Part shown: positions 35,802 through 45,301 of the stretch, piece after piece
Layout: each line of letters begins with the position of its first letter
Numbering within the stretch: position 1 is the first letter of the stretch
DNA from: Candidatus Nitrospira neomarina
GTDB lineage: Bacteria > Nitrospirota > Nitrospiria > Nitrospirales > UBA8639
Length of the DNA: 64,000 nucleotides
NCBI RefSeq assembly: GCF_032051675.1
Contig: NZ_CP116968.1
Location: 4,457,001-4,521,000, forward strand
Direction of reading: 5' to 3'
The notes under the pieces: generated by a model
Told to the model about the DNA's origin: nothing
Database searches by the model: none
The model's input: the letters and a program-made list of their open reading frames with translations, nothing else
Translations under genes and position numbers: made by a program

Positions 35802-36917
35802 GTGAACGTTCCCCTTCTTGATCTGAAATCTCAATACACCGCCATCAAGCAGGATATTCAGGTGGTATTGGAAAAGGTGTGTGCGGAACAAAGTTTTATT
35901 CTGGGAGCTCAGGTTCAGAGTCTGGAGGAGAACCTGGCATCATATATCGGCACAGACCATGCGATTGGGGTGGCATCAGGAAGCGATGCGTTATTGTTGT
36001 CGTTGATGGAGGTGGGGGTTCAACCGGGCGATCGTGTCGTGACCGTCCCCTTTACATTTTTTGCGTCTGCAGGAGTGATTTCCCGGCTTCATGCGCGACC
36101 GGTGTTTGTCGATGTGACGCCTGATACTTTTAATCTCGATCCCATACGGTTAGCGGATAGCCTCGCTTCAGACGTCAAAGCCATTCTTCCGGTTCATCTC
36201 TTTGGACAATGCGCGGATATGGAAACGATTCTTCAGATCGCCGATGCACAGGAAATCCCGGTTATTGAAGATGCCTGCCAGGCCATCGGTGCGGCTCGAA
36301 ACGGTGTCCGGGCCGGAGCCTTCGGACGCACGGGGGGCTTCAGCTTTTTCCCCTCGAAAAATTTAGGGGGATTTGGCGACGGCGGGTTGATTACGACGCG
36401 AGACCCACTGGTGGCCGAGCGACTGCGACTTTTGCGTGTGCATGGAAGCCGATCAGAATATCATCATCATTTAATCGGAATAAACAGCCGGTTGGATGCG
36501 CTACAAGCGGCCATTCTTCAGGTGAAATTTCAGCATTTGGCTGAGTGGACCGCGAAGCGCCAAGCGCATGCGGCCACTTACCAGCAGATGTTTCAGACAT
36601 ACGGTCTTGATGAGCACGTGACCGTGCCGATCGTGGCATCCGGCAATAGTCATGTTTACAACCAGTTCACCGTTCGCACGCGGCAGCGAGACGAACTCAG
36701 TGCCTACCTGACCCACCATGGAATCGGTAATCGCATTTATTATCCTGTCCCCCTTCATCTTCAGGAATGTTACCAGGATCTCGGGTATCATAAAGGCGAT
36801 TTTCCGGTCTCGGAACAGCTCTCCCAAGAGGTGCTTTCTCTTCCCATCTATCCGGAACTCACCCAGGATCAACTTCAGTATGTGGTCGACACAATCAACG
36901 CCTTTTTTCATAAATAG
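35802..36917 (+). CDS. DegT/DnrJ/EryC1/StrS-family sugar aminotransferase
   Basis: The start is GTG at 35802 (MNVPLLDLKSQYTAIKQDI), 371 residues, usual for the family. The PLP Lys lies in FFPSKNLGGFGDGG; VASGSDALLLSLMEVGV and PVIEDACQAIGA (PLP-ring Asp) are also present, as are YNQFTVRT and RIYYPVPLHLQ near the C-terminus. It should move an amino group onto a keto-sugar nucleotide during cell-surface sugar synthesis. No dehydratase or transferase gene is adjacent, so the pathway is not shown here. Confidence 0.93.
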   Translation: MNVPLLDLKSQYTAIKQDIQVVLEKVCAEQSFILGAQVQSLEENLASYIGTDHAIGVASGSDALLLSLMEVGVQPGDRVVTVPFTFFASAGVISRLHARPVFVDVTPDTFNLDPIRLADSLASDVKAILPVHLFGQCADMETILQIADAQEIPVIEDACQAIGAARNGVRAGAFGRTGGFSFFPSKNLGGFGDGGLITTRDPLVAERLRLLRVHGSRSEYHHHLIGINSRLDALQAAILQVKFQHLAEWTAKRQAHAATYQQMFQTYGLDEHVTVPIVASGNSHVYNQFTVRTRQRDELSAYLTHHGIGNRIYYPVPLHLQECYQDLGYHKGDFPVSEQLSQEVLSLPIYPELTQDQLQYVVDTINAFFHK

Positions 36918-37311
36918 ATGACGTCATAAAAAAATTAAAAAAATGGAAAATCACACATGTTGACAATATCTATTAGAATTTCCCATATAATCGGAATGCA
37001 CTGAATTCAGGGTGGCAAGTTTATGGGGCGAGTAATGGTCATGGGGTCTGTGCCCATTATTTAACCTTATGGTGGGAATCTGTCCAGTTACCTGTGTGAT
37101 GACAGGGGAGTAAAACGGAGTTTACGTTGTGGTGGAAAGCTGTGGAGTGGTGGCTCGACCTATATACAGGGTATAGGCAAACAAACCGCCCTCCTTCGCT
37201 TCGAGAGGCAGTTAGTAGAATCTATTACTCAAAAAAATATTTGGATATCTGCTCCTTTCAAAATTTTCTTTAGGTTGTCAAAACCTTCCGGTAATTGTTA
37301 CTTGGGGCAGC
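36918..37311. other. Intergenic stretch at the border of an AT-richer block
   Basis: About 390 bases with no credible gene. A perfect ten-base palindrome ATGACGTCAT lies at 36918-36927, followed by A-rich DNA. This gap separates the DegT gene from the convergent lipoprotein block. Confidence 0.5.
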
Positions 37312-38676
37312 TCATCTATGACTCTCTGATTTACTCCTTCTTTTAAGAACTTTAAGCCAACTATCCGGTGGATAACCAGCGCGCCAGAGATATTTTGTCC
37401 CGTATCGATCGGCTCGTAACTCCTGCTCCATTGAGTAATCGCGAACGGCGAGTTCCCCTATTTCGATGCTTGGGTAGGCTGTTGTGATCATCCCACCTAT
37501 CATCGCAGCAGTGGCAACTAGTCCTGCGAACGATCCCTCAGTATTGGAACTGAAGGGTTTTTGAATTGAGAACCAGTAACTGGGGTCATATACAATTCCA
37601 ACTGTCATGCCGGCGATTAGTCCTATCATAATGGCATTAAACTTAAGATTTTGCCAGTAGAAGTAATCTTCAAAACGGGTTATTGCATCATACTGCAATA
37701 CATGATCCATCTCATGAGCCAAGACTGCTGCAAGTTCGTTTACGTCTTTCAGCTCTCTCAGCAGGCCAGTAGTGATGAATAGGTCACCGTTAGGTGCTGC
37801 ATAGGCATTACTGTAACTTGAAGCATATATATAGACAGCGAAGCGCTGATCAAAATCGGCGTTGGCGCTGGTTTTCAAACGTTTTAAGATTTCTTCCATG
37901 CGTTTTGTGAGTGAGTCATTTTCAATGACGTAATTTCTACTTCTTTTTAAGGCCGACTGCAGGTTCCCATTGCGTGTCGCATGCTTATACCACTTTGGTT
38001 TGGCAATTTCTTTTTTGGGTGGATCGCCTCTCAATGAGAGTTGGGGAGTTGGAGGAGAAAGAAGTTGTGTCCACTGGCTTTCTGGAAACAATTGCAGTTC
38101 AAGGGCGTTAAGATAATTCTTCATTGAAAGGGTAGCCACTTTGCTGTGCTCGATCAACTGGTCAGACAAATCATAACCACTTACTTCCTCTTGTGGATTA
38201 GCCGCTCTACCTGAAGTTGGCGATACCCACGCAACTGCCACCTGCGTTGTGGCATCATCAATTCTGCGCGCGCTCACAGCGATCCAAGCTTCTACGTAAT
38301 CTAGCTGCGGCACTCCTGTAAACTTGAGGTCGAGAAATGGTTGGTGGTTTAGTGGCTTACTCGCTATGAAAAGCAGCCGGTAGTCCTCATCAGAGTCGGC
38401 GTTAAGTCCCAATATCCCACCACCCTGAATGGCAAGATTAAGGCAGGTTTGCCACACCACCGCCAAGGGTCGGGGGAAATTCTTCGTGTAGTTGTTTTTT
38501 GCTTTAGCAAGAATTTCATTTCTGCTGGGCAATTTGATTCCTTTAAAATGATCGCGTTCCCAGGAAAAATAGGGCCTGAGTGATTTATTGGTGCATCCCA
38601 ACCCAGGCAAGACCATGGCCAAGATCAGAATGGAAACAAGACAGCAGCGAATACGGTATCGGGATTGGAATAACAA
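37312..38676 (-). CDS. M48-family peptidase lipoprotein
   Basis: The product has 454 residues. A lipoprotein signal ends PGLGC (Cys28). The first 230 residues are a domain I do not recognise; the second half is an M48 metallopeptidase with the zinc site AVLAHEMDHVLQYD, a hydrophobic segment, and the third ligand in EQELRADRYGTKYLWRAGYP. M48 periplasmic members such as BepA act in outer-membrane protein quality control. It is the last gene of a leftward block that has five lipoprotein or membrane genes with gaps of 2-15 bases. Composition is AT-richer than the surroundings. Confidence 0.88.
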   Translation of the reverse strand: MLFQSRYRIRCCLVSILILAMVLPGLGCTNKSLRPYFSWERDHFKGIKLPSRNEILAKAKNNYTKNFPRPLAVVWQTCLNLAIQGGGILGLNADSDEDYRLLFIASKPLNHQPFLDLKFTGVPQLDYVEAWIAVSARRIDDATTQVAVAWVSPTSGRAANPQEEVSGYDLSDQLIEHSKVATLSMKNYLNALELQLFPESQWTQLLSPPTPQLSLRGDPPKKEIAKPKWYKHATRNGNLQSALKRSRNYVIENDSLTKRMEEILKRLKTSANADFDQRFAVYIYASSYSNAYAAPNGDLFITTGLLRELKDVNELAAVLAHEMDHVLQYDAITRFEDYFYWQNLKFNAIMIGLIAGMTVGIVYDPSYWFSIQKPFSSNTEGSFAGLVATAAMIGGMITTAYPSIEIGELAVRDYSMEQELRADRYGTKYLWRAGYPPDSWLKVLKRRSKSESHR

Positions 38677-38678
38677 TA

Positions 38679-39146
38679 TTACATTCCTATTCTGTTCCGC
38701 ACTCGTTTGACGAATTCGTTTTCAAATTCACCAAGAGACAGGCCATGATCCTTACGGGGATCATGGGGGTAGCACACTTTCCGCACGAAAACCAATGCGC
38801 CATTTGACCCGGTTGCTTGTATTCGGATGACAGTAAGAGCGGTAGCCTCAATCTTTGTGATGCCAGTTCGGCGCACCTTATAACAATCATCCGAGACATT
38901 TTCATCTGCCCAAGAAATGAGGTGAAACCGTTGATTAACAACGAGATCTCGGGAACGATTTAGAGCCCCAACCTCGAAAAGGGTAGCTTGCCACACTTTT
39001 TCTACGGGCTCTGCAATCGAGTACCTTTGAAGATAGGGCTCTTTTAGGCCAGGGATATCTTTCTCGTCCAGGATCTTGATGCAGCCTGAAAGGAGGCCTG
39101 CGGTTAGTAGTAGAGAAATAAGCCTAGAGCTAAGGGAGTTTATCAT
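38679..39146 (-). CDS. Uncharacterised lipoprotein
   Basis: The ATG at 39146 gives a compact lipoprotein signal with Cys22 in the lipobox LLSGC; an earlier start at 39191 would lengthen the n-region to 37 residues. The mature part begins IKILDEKDIPGLKEPYLQ and has SIAEPVEKVWQATLFEVG, a helix-like segment resembling the start of the first domain of the M48 lipoprotein (AVVWQTCLNLAIQGGG), then beta strands. Only three bases separate it from that gene. It may be a partner that shares a domain with it. Family not recognised. Confidence 0.65.
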   Translation of the reverse strand: MINSLSSRLISLLLTAGLLSGCIKILDEKDIPGLKEPYLQRYSIAEPVEKVWQATLFEVGALNRSRDLVVNQRFHLISWADENVSDDCYKVRRTGITKIEATALTVIRIQATGSNGALVFVRKVCYPHDPRKDHGLSLGEFENEFVKRVRNRIGM

Positions 39147-39324
39147 TCGGGCAATTCTTTGAGTCATTGTTAACTTCTTCTTTGAAATCATCGATCACGA
39201 GCTCTAAGTTGTCGATCCTCTTTTTATAATCTGGGTGTCTAGGCATTGAAGTGGTGCATGAGTTAATTCCCAATAGAATAAACGCAAATAGCAATAGCTT
39301 CATCACGATTGTATTGACAGGCAT
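39130..39324 (-). CDS. Small lipoprotein with a short coiled-coil-like tail
   Basis: The ATG at 39324 follows GGGGGA by six bases and gives 64 residues; a second Met at 39303 is possible. The signal has lipobox LGINSC (Cys23). The mature peptide is only about 40 residues, highly charged and probably helical (KRIDNLELVIDDFKEEVNND). Its end overlaps the next lipoprotein's start by 17 bases. It looks like a small anchored spacer or assembly factor; no family recognised. Confidence 0.6.
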   Translation of the reverse strand: MPVNTIVMKLLLFAFILLGINSCTTSMPRHPDYKKRIDNLELVIDDFKEEVNNDSKNCPNDKLP

Positions 39325-39326
39325 CG

Positions 39327-39902
39327 CTATCCCCCCAATTGCGAAGAGAGGGAACGGGCAAGAAGCGCAAATCCATATGCCCAAAGGAGAAATCCTCCTG
39401 AGAAAACCACAATTAGTATGAAGCCGGCACTAATTATTGACCATACCTTCCAAATCTTTTCCGGATGGTCATATGCTGCAAAGCTGAGCATGAGTTTCTC
39501 TACTGTATAGTCAGGGTGATCAATCATGTACTCTTGAGCTTTGTCTGTTAGTGACCAGTCTGCGAGGTAAAACCCAATTTGAATTCTATCTGGAGGCCAA
39601 CCCGCAGGAGGACTGACCGTCCAGAAACTTCGTCCGAAGCCATAGGAAACGACTAGTAAAAGGCCGAGAAGGATGAGAATAATAGCCTTTTTGGCCGAAC
39701 CCTTCGTCGCATGCCCAGATTTAAGGGCATGTAGAACAATGGCAATTGCAACACCACCAGTTAGGAGAGACACTGCTTCGAACATTGGCGGCGCGTAAGT
39801 ATTAAAAAAGGCAATGCCCGGTAAAAGGCCTCCTGCACTTCCTGCAAGCGCAGAAACCCATTCCATAAAATGCAGATAATTCGCTGGCGGCTTATCCAGC
39901 AT
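39327..39902 (-). CDS. Membrane protein with four predicted transmembrane segments
   Basis: The product has 191 residues. Hydrophobic segments are seen at about 14-34, 42-60, 71-88 and 151-180. Between the third and fourth lies a periplasmic-looking loop of about 60 residues with Trp- and Pro-rich PPAGWPPDRIQIGFYLADWS and HPDYTVEKLML. I do not recognise the family. It ends two bases before the small lipoprotein gene starts, so it is part of one transcript. Confidence 0.65.
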   Translation of the reverse strand: MLDKPPANYLHFMEWVSALAGSAGGLLPGIAFFNTYAPPMFEAVSLLTGGVAIAIVLHALKSGHATKGSAKKAIILILLGLLLVVSYGFGRSFWTVSPPAGWPPDRIQIGFYLADWSLTDKAQEYMIDHPDYTVEKLMLSFAAYDHPEKIWKVWSIISAGFILIVVFSGGFLLWAYGFALLARSLSSQLGG

Positions 39903-39917
39903 AGCTTCTTATCATTC

Positions 39918-40466
39918 CTATGGTAGCTGCTCCTCAAAACCCACTTCCACATACGGAGAAAAAATGTCAAATTCTTCTTTCGGGGAAGTCACCTCTCCAT
40001 TACGTTCGGTCCACATACGGTAGGTGCCGATCGGCAAATTATATGGTTCAGATGAATTCGTCAGTCTTGAAACGTTTTTTACATCCTCCTCTGTTATCTG
40101 TTGATACTTTACTCGAGCTCCGTCACGCTCAGTATAGAAAATTACATCTGCTAGGTACCCTGTACTCTGCATCTCAGAAGAAACTTTTTTTATAGCTTCA
40201 ACTTCCGCTTCTTTGTTTTTGCTGTTCTTCAGCTGTTCTAGCGCGTCCACCACTTTTTCTGATTTGTTTTCGAATGCAGCAATTTCAGAAGCCGTTGAGT
40301 TTTCTGGGGGAAACAAAAAATTAGCTTCTTTAAGGTCTGTGTAAATGCGTTTTGCACGAGTTGAAGCATCCATGCCAGTACTGGGCTTAATTTGGTTAGC
40401 CAGACATCCGGGTGAAGAAAAGCTGAGAATGAAACTAATCGCAAGGAGAACTCTAGTCTGATTCAT
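39918..40466 (-). CDS. Uncharacterised lipoprotein, first gene of the block
   Basis: The ATG at 40466 follows GGAGGT; 182 residues. A lipoprotein signal ends SSPGC (Cys21). The mature protein is mostly helical and charged (AFENKSEKVVDALEQLKNSK), followed by a beta-rich C-terminus (LPIGTYRMWTERNGEVTSP, DIFSPYVEVGFEE). The C-terminal pattern may be an extracellular beta domain. No family recognised. It heads the leftward block whose last gene is the M48 lipoprotein. Confidence 0.7.
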   Translation of the reverse strand: MNQTRVLLAISFILSFSSPGCLANQIKPSTGMDASTRAKRIYTDLKEANFLFPPENSTASEIAAFENKSEKVVDALEQLKNSKNKEAEVEAIKKVSSEMQSTGYLADVIFYTERDGARVKYQQITEEDVKNVSRLTNSSEPYNLPIGTYRMWTERNGEVTSPKEEFDIFSPYVEVGFEEQLP

Positions 40467-41471
40467 TCTGCACCTCCGGAACATCTGTTAGATATTTTCT
40501 TTTTAAAATAGTTTGCATGAAAAAGATTTCCAATAAAAGCCGCGATTGAATGTGCGAAATTAATTTTTCTTAGCGCAGGATACGAAAGACACCTAAGATA
40601 CAATTAAAGGTAAATGCTTTAGTGATTACTTCGTGATTAACCACTTTCCCTCATTTCATCAGCTTGTCTATTTTCTTAATGATTTGTTTGGCCTAAGATT
40701 GTTGGAAATTCCTCAAGGCAATAACCCTAGCACTTCACAAGTTTTCTCTTAGTTGACAGATTTTAATCTTAAGTAAACCCATATTATTTCTTGTGAAAAA
40801 GGGGCTGAAAAATGTTGTCTAATTTTTTTAATAAAATCAAGTACACTCTTTTTCTCTTTCCTTTTCGGGCAACTGCAAAGTAAATCATAAGGAATCTTGA
40901 GGTGTGTATAAATTCGGAGGAAGCTCTCAAAATAATTCAAGAGTGAGAGTTTCAGATGAGGTGAGGAGGCGACGTCGATCAAGCAGGAGGCAACTGATTT
41001 GATTGTCAACTTGAAGGCATTGAATGAATGAAGTGAGAACGAGATTTTCAAAAAGGGACGGGGGGCTCTGTCAAGGACGTGATGGGATATATGAGATGGT
41101 TCGAAGTTGCAGCAAGTCCTTTTCAAACATGTTTCTAAGGGGGTGGTCATGAGCCTTGCAAGCACACGTAAGAGTTAAAATTGGCAAAGTATTTCTGTAT
41201 GTTGCCTCTCATTCATTCGTCCTTGCCTTATTGAGCCAATTCGTCAGTTGACTCATTTGGTTATACCTTCAATTCGGTGGGGAATATTTTGGTCATCTTG
41301 GATCAGGTGAATTCTGCCGAGAACCGTACGCAAATCTATATAAAGCCCTCTTTTCCCGGAGCTCAATCGGGCGTCCTGGCCTAATGGGTTGTCGAAACGC
41401 ACTTTTTCAATGAAGCAGATGGCATTCACGTGGCACGTCTATGTTCCAAGATGGAGCGGAGAGAGAAACGA
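40467..41471. other. Long intergenic stretch without a recognised gene
   Basis: About 1 kb. A 138-codon minus-strand frame at 40749-41165 has no ribosome site and an unnatural, Cys- and Ser-rich composition, so I do not call it. The left part is AT-rich and probably contains the promoter of the lipoprotein block. No repeat, tRNA or strong hairpin was found. Confidence 0.5.
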
Positions 41472-41873
41472 CTAAGGATAGCTGGCTCGGATGACGCTGC
41501 GGAGTCCGCCTCTGGCAGTGAATTCCCCAGTCACAGTTGCTGAGACCGGACGACAGGCTTTGACGAAATCGGCCAGGATTCTGTTGACCGCATTTTCATA
41601 AAAGATGCCCAGGTTTCGATAGGCGTGGATATAGGTTTTGAGGGATTTTAACTCAAGACAGGATTTGTCCGGCACATAGGTCAACCGGATTGTGCCAAAA
41701 TCAGGGAGTCCTGTTTTGGGACAAATAGCCGTATATTCAGGAATTTCAATGGTAATTTCGTAGCCTGGATATTGGTTCGGCCAGGTTTCGATTTTTGGCA
41801 ATTTATCGGCAATCCCGCTCTTGGCATGCCGTTCCGAATAGCCTGATTTTGAAGAAATGTGCGATTTTTTCAT
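41472..41873 (-). CDS. queF: NADPH-dependent 7-cyano-7-deazaguanine reductase QueF
   Basis: The product has 133 residues, the short single-domain form. The active-site stretch YTAICPKTGLPDFGTI has Cys51 (covalent thioimide) and Asp58, spaced as in the known Bacillus enzyme. LELKSLKTYIHAYRNLGIFYEN is the QueF motif for substrate binding. It reduces preQ0 to preQ1 in queuosine synthesis. It is divergent from the phosphonate-type operon and has no other que gene next to it. Confidence 0.95.
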   Translation of the reverse strand: MKKSHISSKSGYSERHAKSGIADKLPKIETWPNQYPGYEITIEIPEYTAICPKTGLPDFGTIRLTYVPDKSCLELKSLKTYIHAYRNLGIFYENAVNRILADFVKACRPVSATVTGEFTARGGLRSVIRASYP

Positions 41874-42134
41874 GCGTTGAAGGCTCGTCTCCTTGGATGG
41901 TTCAGCAAGTCACCCAGTCTACTCTTTTCTGAAATTTTCCCGCAACCTTATGCCGCCACTTTCTTGAGAATACCCCTACCCTGGGCTATACTCGCGTGTC
42001 ATTTGTGGCGCGCTTGGTATTTTGCCGAAGCGGTTGTTATTCACCATCCAAAGGTACCCTGACCCCGATTCTGTGTGTGACAAGGTTTACTTGTCGAAAA
42101 AATTGGGGGGGAATTGTGAGGTCTGTCTAAGACG

Positions 42135-42647
42135 ATGAGCAGTATCACGGTGTTGGAAGCTGACGATTTTGTGAAAGGCCTGCAAGGCATTGGATTCGAT
42201 TTTTTTACCGGTGTACCGGATACGATTTTGGGGGGCATTATTGCCCATTTGACGGAAGAACGGTTGTATACCCCGGCAGTTCGTGAAGATGAGGCTGTGG
42301 CGATGGCCGCAGGAGCCTACCTGGGTGGGAAAATTCCGGTAGTCTTGATGCAAAATTCCGGATTAGGTAATGCGCTGAATGTTCTGGCTTCTCTCAATTT
42401 GATTTATCAGATTCCCTGTTTGCTGTTGGTTTCCTGGCGTGGCTTCGAGGGCAAAGACGCACCTGAACACCTGGTCATGGGGGAAACCATGACGACGCTT
42501 TTGGATACGGTACGGATTCCCCACAGGACGTTGTCCCAGAAGACAATTGTGGAGGATCTGAAATGGACAGCCACAACCTTTATGGAGAAGCGGATCCCTG
42601 TCGCCCTATTGCTGAAAAAGGGCATCGTGAAAACCATTCAGCCCTAG
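42135..42647 (+). CDS. Phosphonopyruvate decarboxylase, N-terminal TPP subunit
   Basis: The product has 170 residues and corresponds to the pyrimidine-binding half of TPP decarboxylases: GFDFFTGVPDTILGGII, the catalytic Glu in VREDEAVAMAAGAYLGG, VVLMQNSGLGNALNVLASL and PCLLLVSWRGFEG. Phosphonopyruvate and sulfopyruvate decarboxylases (Ppd, ComDE) share this pattern. The AEP transaminase two genes on favours phosphonopyruvate, giving phosphonoacetaldehyde and CO2. The enzyme is split in two here. It is the first gene of a six-gene rightward operon. Confidence 0.88.
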   Translation: MSSITVLEADDFVKGLQGIGFDFFTGVPDTILGGIIAHLTEERLYTPAVREDEAVAMAAGAYLGGKIPVVLMQNSGLGNALNVLASLNLIYQIPCLLLVSWRGFEGKDAPEHLVMGETMTTLLDTVRIPHRTLSQKTIVEDLKWTATTFMEKRIPVALLLKKGIVKTIQP

Positions 42648-42799
42648 TGGGATGTTGAAGATATGTCCTATGGCCCTGTACGGATTTCTCGATTTGATTT
42701 CGTGAGAAAAGAGCAGCGGATCTGCACTCCTGTTTGGTCTGTGGACAATGGGTTGGGGTGCCTACGCGAAGAAATAACCATGGTGTTGGAGATGCAACG

Positions 42800-43381
42800 A
42801 TGATTGGACCTGAAGAAGGGGTCATGCAGAGCCGGGCGCAGGCGATGGCGGCCATGTTGGAACTGATGACCGATCAACTGCTTATTGTGTGCAACGGGTT
42901 TCCGTCACGTGAAGCCTGTAAACTCCGTGATCGGCCTCAAAATTTTTATATGATTGGCTCGATGGGCGCGACGGCGGGCATCGGATTAGGATTGGCTCTG
43001 GCCCAGCCAGAAAAAACGGTGGTAGTCTTTGATGGCGACGGAAATGTGCTGATGAGTCTTGGCACGTTGGCCACGATTAGTGCGTTGCGGCCGAAAAATC
43101 TCATTCATGTGGTCTTTGATAATGAGGTGTATGGGACCACCGGAAATCAGCCCACCTATTCCAGGGTTGTCGGCCTGGATAAAATGGCCAAAGCGGCAGG
43201 ATACAAGAATGTTGAGCGAGTTTGGGAGCGAGAAGATATTGTGTATGAGTTCAAGGCCATGTTAGAGGATGACGGGCCGAGTTTTTTGTTGGTCAAGGTG
43301 AATGAACAGCTTGAAGATGCGGATCGGATTGCCTTGAGTCCGGCTGAGCTGACGAAACGGTTTAAGGGGAGTGTCACCTAA
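42800..43381 (+). CDS. Phosphonopyruvate decarboxylase, C-terminal TPP subunit
   Basis: The ATG at 42800 with GGAG upstream is preferred; it gives 193 residues. A TTG start at 42734 is an alternative. The diphosphate-binding half is clear: GSMGATAGIGLGLALAQ, then the Mg/TPP site VFDGDGNVLMSLG...DNEVYGTTGNQPTYS. It should form one active site with the upstream subunit. The gap between the subunit genes is about 150 bases, but no promoter or other gene is seen there. Sulfopyruvate decarboxylase would be the main alternative. Confidence 0.87.
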   Translation: MIGPEEGVMQSRAQAMAAMLELMTDQLLIVCNGFPSREACKLRDRPQNFYMIGSMGATAGIGLGLALAQPEKTVVVFDGDGNVLMSLGTLATISALRPKNLIHVVFDNEVYGTTGNQPTYSRVVGLDKMAKAAGYKNVERVWEREDIVYEFKAMLEDDGPSFLLVKVNEQLEDADRIALSPAELTKRFKGSVT

Positions 43382-43444
43382 CGGCACACGTATTCGCGTG
43401 ACAGCCTACTCGCCAGCACGTAAGCCTGTAAAGGAAGAGGATTC

Positions 43445-44533
43445 ATGATTTTATTCAATCCCGGTCCCGTCAATGTGTCTGAAAGAGTCCGTCAGGCTTT
43501 ACTTCAACCGGATATCTGTCATCGAGAGTCGGAGTTTTCGGAACTATTGGCAGATATTCGGCAAAAATTGCTGAAGGTCTTCGTTCCTGGTGAAGAAGAT
43601 GAGTACACCGCGATCGTGTTGACGGGTTCTGGCACGGCGGCTGTGGAAGCGGCGTTAATGTCCAGCATCCCTACCGGCAAGCGGGCGATGGTGATTAACA
43701 ACGGGGTGTATGGCCAACGGATGTCTTCCATGGTGGCAACACAGCGTTTGGGTACGCCGGACTTAAAGTATGACTGGGGAATCGTACCGGATCCGCAGAC
43801 GATTGATTTGGCGCTAAAGCAACATCCGGAAGTGCACACCGTCGCCATGGTGCACCATGAAACGACCCTGGGGTTGATTAATCCGGTGAAGGAAGTTGCG
43901 GAGGTCGTGGACCGGTATAATCGGGTCTTTATGGTGGACTCTGTGAGCGGGCTGGGAGGAGAGGCCCTGGATATTGCCGGAAATAAATTATACATGGTTG
44001 CGGGGGCCGCTCAGAAATGTATTCAAGGTTTTCCAGGTGCCGCGTTTGTGTTGGTCCGCAAAGGCTTTATGGAGCGGATGATGAAATATCCCAAGCGGTC
44101 CTGGTATTTGAATTTGGCTAATTATTATGAAGAACAGGAGCGGGGGACGATTCCCTTTACTCCGGCCGTGCAGGTTTATTATGCGTTCCGCGAAGCGATT
44201 AATGAACTCTTAGAAGAAGGCCTCGACAACCGGATTCAACGATTTAAGGGCTATGCCACCACCATTCGGACGCGTCTGGAAGAGTGGGGCGTCAAGCCGG
44301 TACTGGCTCCCACGCTTCAAAGTAATACCTTAACCGCCTTTTATCTGCCTGAAGGGTGTGCCTACCAAGGGCTGCATGACGAATTAAAACGAGCCGGATA
44401 CGTGATCTATGCCGGGCAGGGGCAATTGGAAGAGAAAGTGTTCCGTATTGCCAATATTGGTGCCTTGACCAATCAGAATATCGAAGGATTCCTCTCCGCT
44501 TTTCAGTCCATACTTTCGGGAGCCAGAGCGTGA
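43445..44533 (+). CDS. aepT: 2-aminoethylphosphonate transaminase
   Basis: The product has 362 residues, a class V PLP aminotransferase of the PhnW/AepT kind. It begins MILFNPGPVNVSERVRQALL; GSGTAAVEAALMSSIP, VDSVSGLGGEALDI and the PLP Lys region GAAQKCIQGFPGAAFVL follow. In this context it would run toward 2-aminoethylphosphonate (AEP) from phosphonoacetaldehyde. Its stop overlaps the next gene's GTG, so it is coupled to the cytidylyltransferase. Confidence 0.9.
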   Translation: MILFNPGPVNVSERVRQALLQPDICHRESEFSELLADIRQKLLKVFVPGEEDEYTAIVLTGSGTAAVEAALMSSIPTGKRAMVINNGVYGQRMSSMVATQRLGTPDLKYDWGIVPDPQTIDLALKQHPEVHTVAMVHHETTLGLINPVKEVAEVVDRYNRVFMVDSVSGLGGEALDIAGNKLYMVAGAAQKCIQGFPGAAFVLVRKGFMERMMKYPKRSWYLNLANYYEEQERGTIPFTPAVQVYYAFREAINELLEEGLDNRIQRFKGYATTIRTRLEEWGVKPVLAPTLQSNTLTAFYLPEGCAYQGLHDELKRAGYVIYAGQGQLEEKVFRIANIGALTNQNIEGFLSAFQSILSGARA

Positions 44534-45291
44534 AGGCAATTATTTTTGCAGCGGGTGTGGGGAAACGGTTGCAGGGTGTGACAGAAGGGCGACCGAAATG
44601 CCTCATCGATCTTTGCGGAAGGACTTTATTATCCCGGCATGTCGAAGCTCTAGGGCAATCGGGTGTATCCCAGGTGGTGGTGGTGGTGGGGTACGCTCAG
44701 AATCATATTCGAGAAGCCATGGCCGCTGACCCCTTTGTTCAAGAGGTCAGATGGGTGGTGAATGAACAGTTTACTCGTGGGAGCATCACGTCATTGTGGG
44801 CGGCACGGTCTGAAATGGACGATGATGTTGTGCTCATGGATGCCGATGTTCTTTACGCCCCATCGATTCTGGCTCGTTTGGTTCGTTCTCCCTTTCCGAC
44901 CGCCTTGTTAATGGATGAGACGGTAAAGCAGGAATCGGAAGAGTGTATGATTGCCGCGAAGGCCGGTCGAGTCCTCACCTTAAGTAAAAGCCTGCCATCT
45001 GCCTATGATGAGGCCGGCGAAGGGGTCGGGTTTCTCAAAGTCCAAGAACAGGATATTCCAGCACTGTTGCAATCGGTTCAAGCCTATGTTGCAGTTGGAG
45101 CGCTTGATATGGAATATGAGGACGCGCTAAAAGAGTTTTTTGAGAAGGTGCCGGTGGGATACGAAAAAATCGGAGGTCTTCCGTGGATAGAAATTGATTT
45201 CCCTGAAGATATAGCTCGGGCGGAGTCTGAGATCTTGCCCGCCGTGATACGCTTAGAGGAGAATACCAGGGCCACCACACTGAGACCGTAG
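44530..45291 (+). CDS. Nucleotidyltransferase, probably AEP cytidylyltransferase (PntC-like)
   Basis: The start is GTG at 44530, overlapping the transaminase stop. The product has 253 residues. It opens MKAIIFAAGVGKRLQGVTEG with RPKCLIDL next, a LicC/PntC-like phosphocholine- or AEP-type nucleotidyltransferase loop. LMDADVLYAP carries the metal-binding Asp. The C-terminal WIEIDFPEDIARAES motif is also seen in LicC/PntC. It should activate AEP with CTP to give CDP-AEP. The neighbouring genes strongly favour AEP over choline. Confidence 0.8.
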   Translation: MKAIIFAAGVGKRLQGVTEGRPKCLIDLCGRTLLSRHVEALGQSGVSQVVVVVGYAQNHIREAMAADPFVQEVRWVVNEQFTRGSITSLWAARSEMDDDVVLMDADVLYAPSILARLVRSPFPTALLMDETVKQESEECMIAAKAGRVLTLSKSLPSAYDEAGEGVGFLKVQEQDIPALLQSVQAYVAVGALDMEYEDALKEFFEKVPVGYEKIGGLPWIEIDFPEDIARAESEILPAVIRLEENTRATTLRP

Positions 45292-45301
45292 GAATGAGTG
45301 T

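Noticed and set aside
40749..41165. 138-codon minus-strand frame
   Set aside because: No ribosome site, unusual Cys/Ser/His-rich composition, no family resemblance; probably chance.
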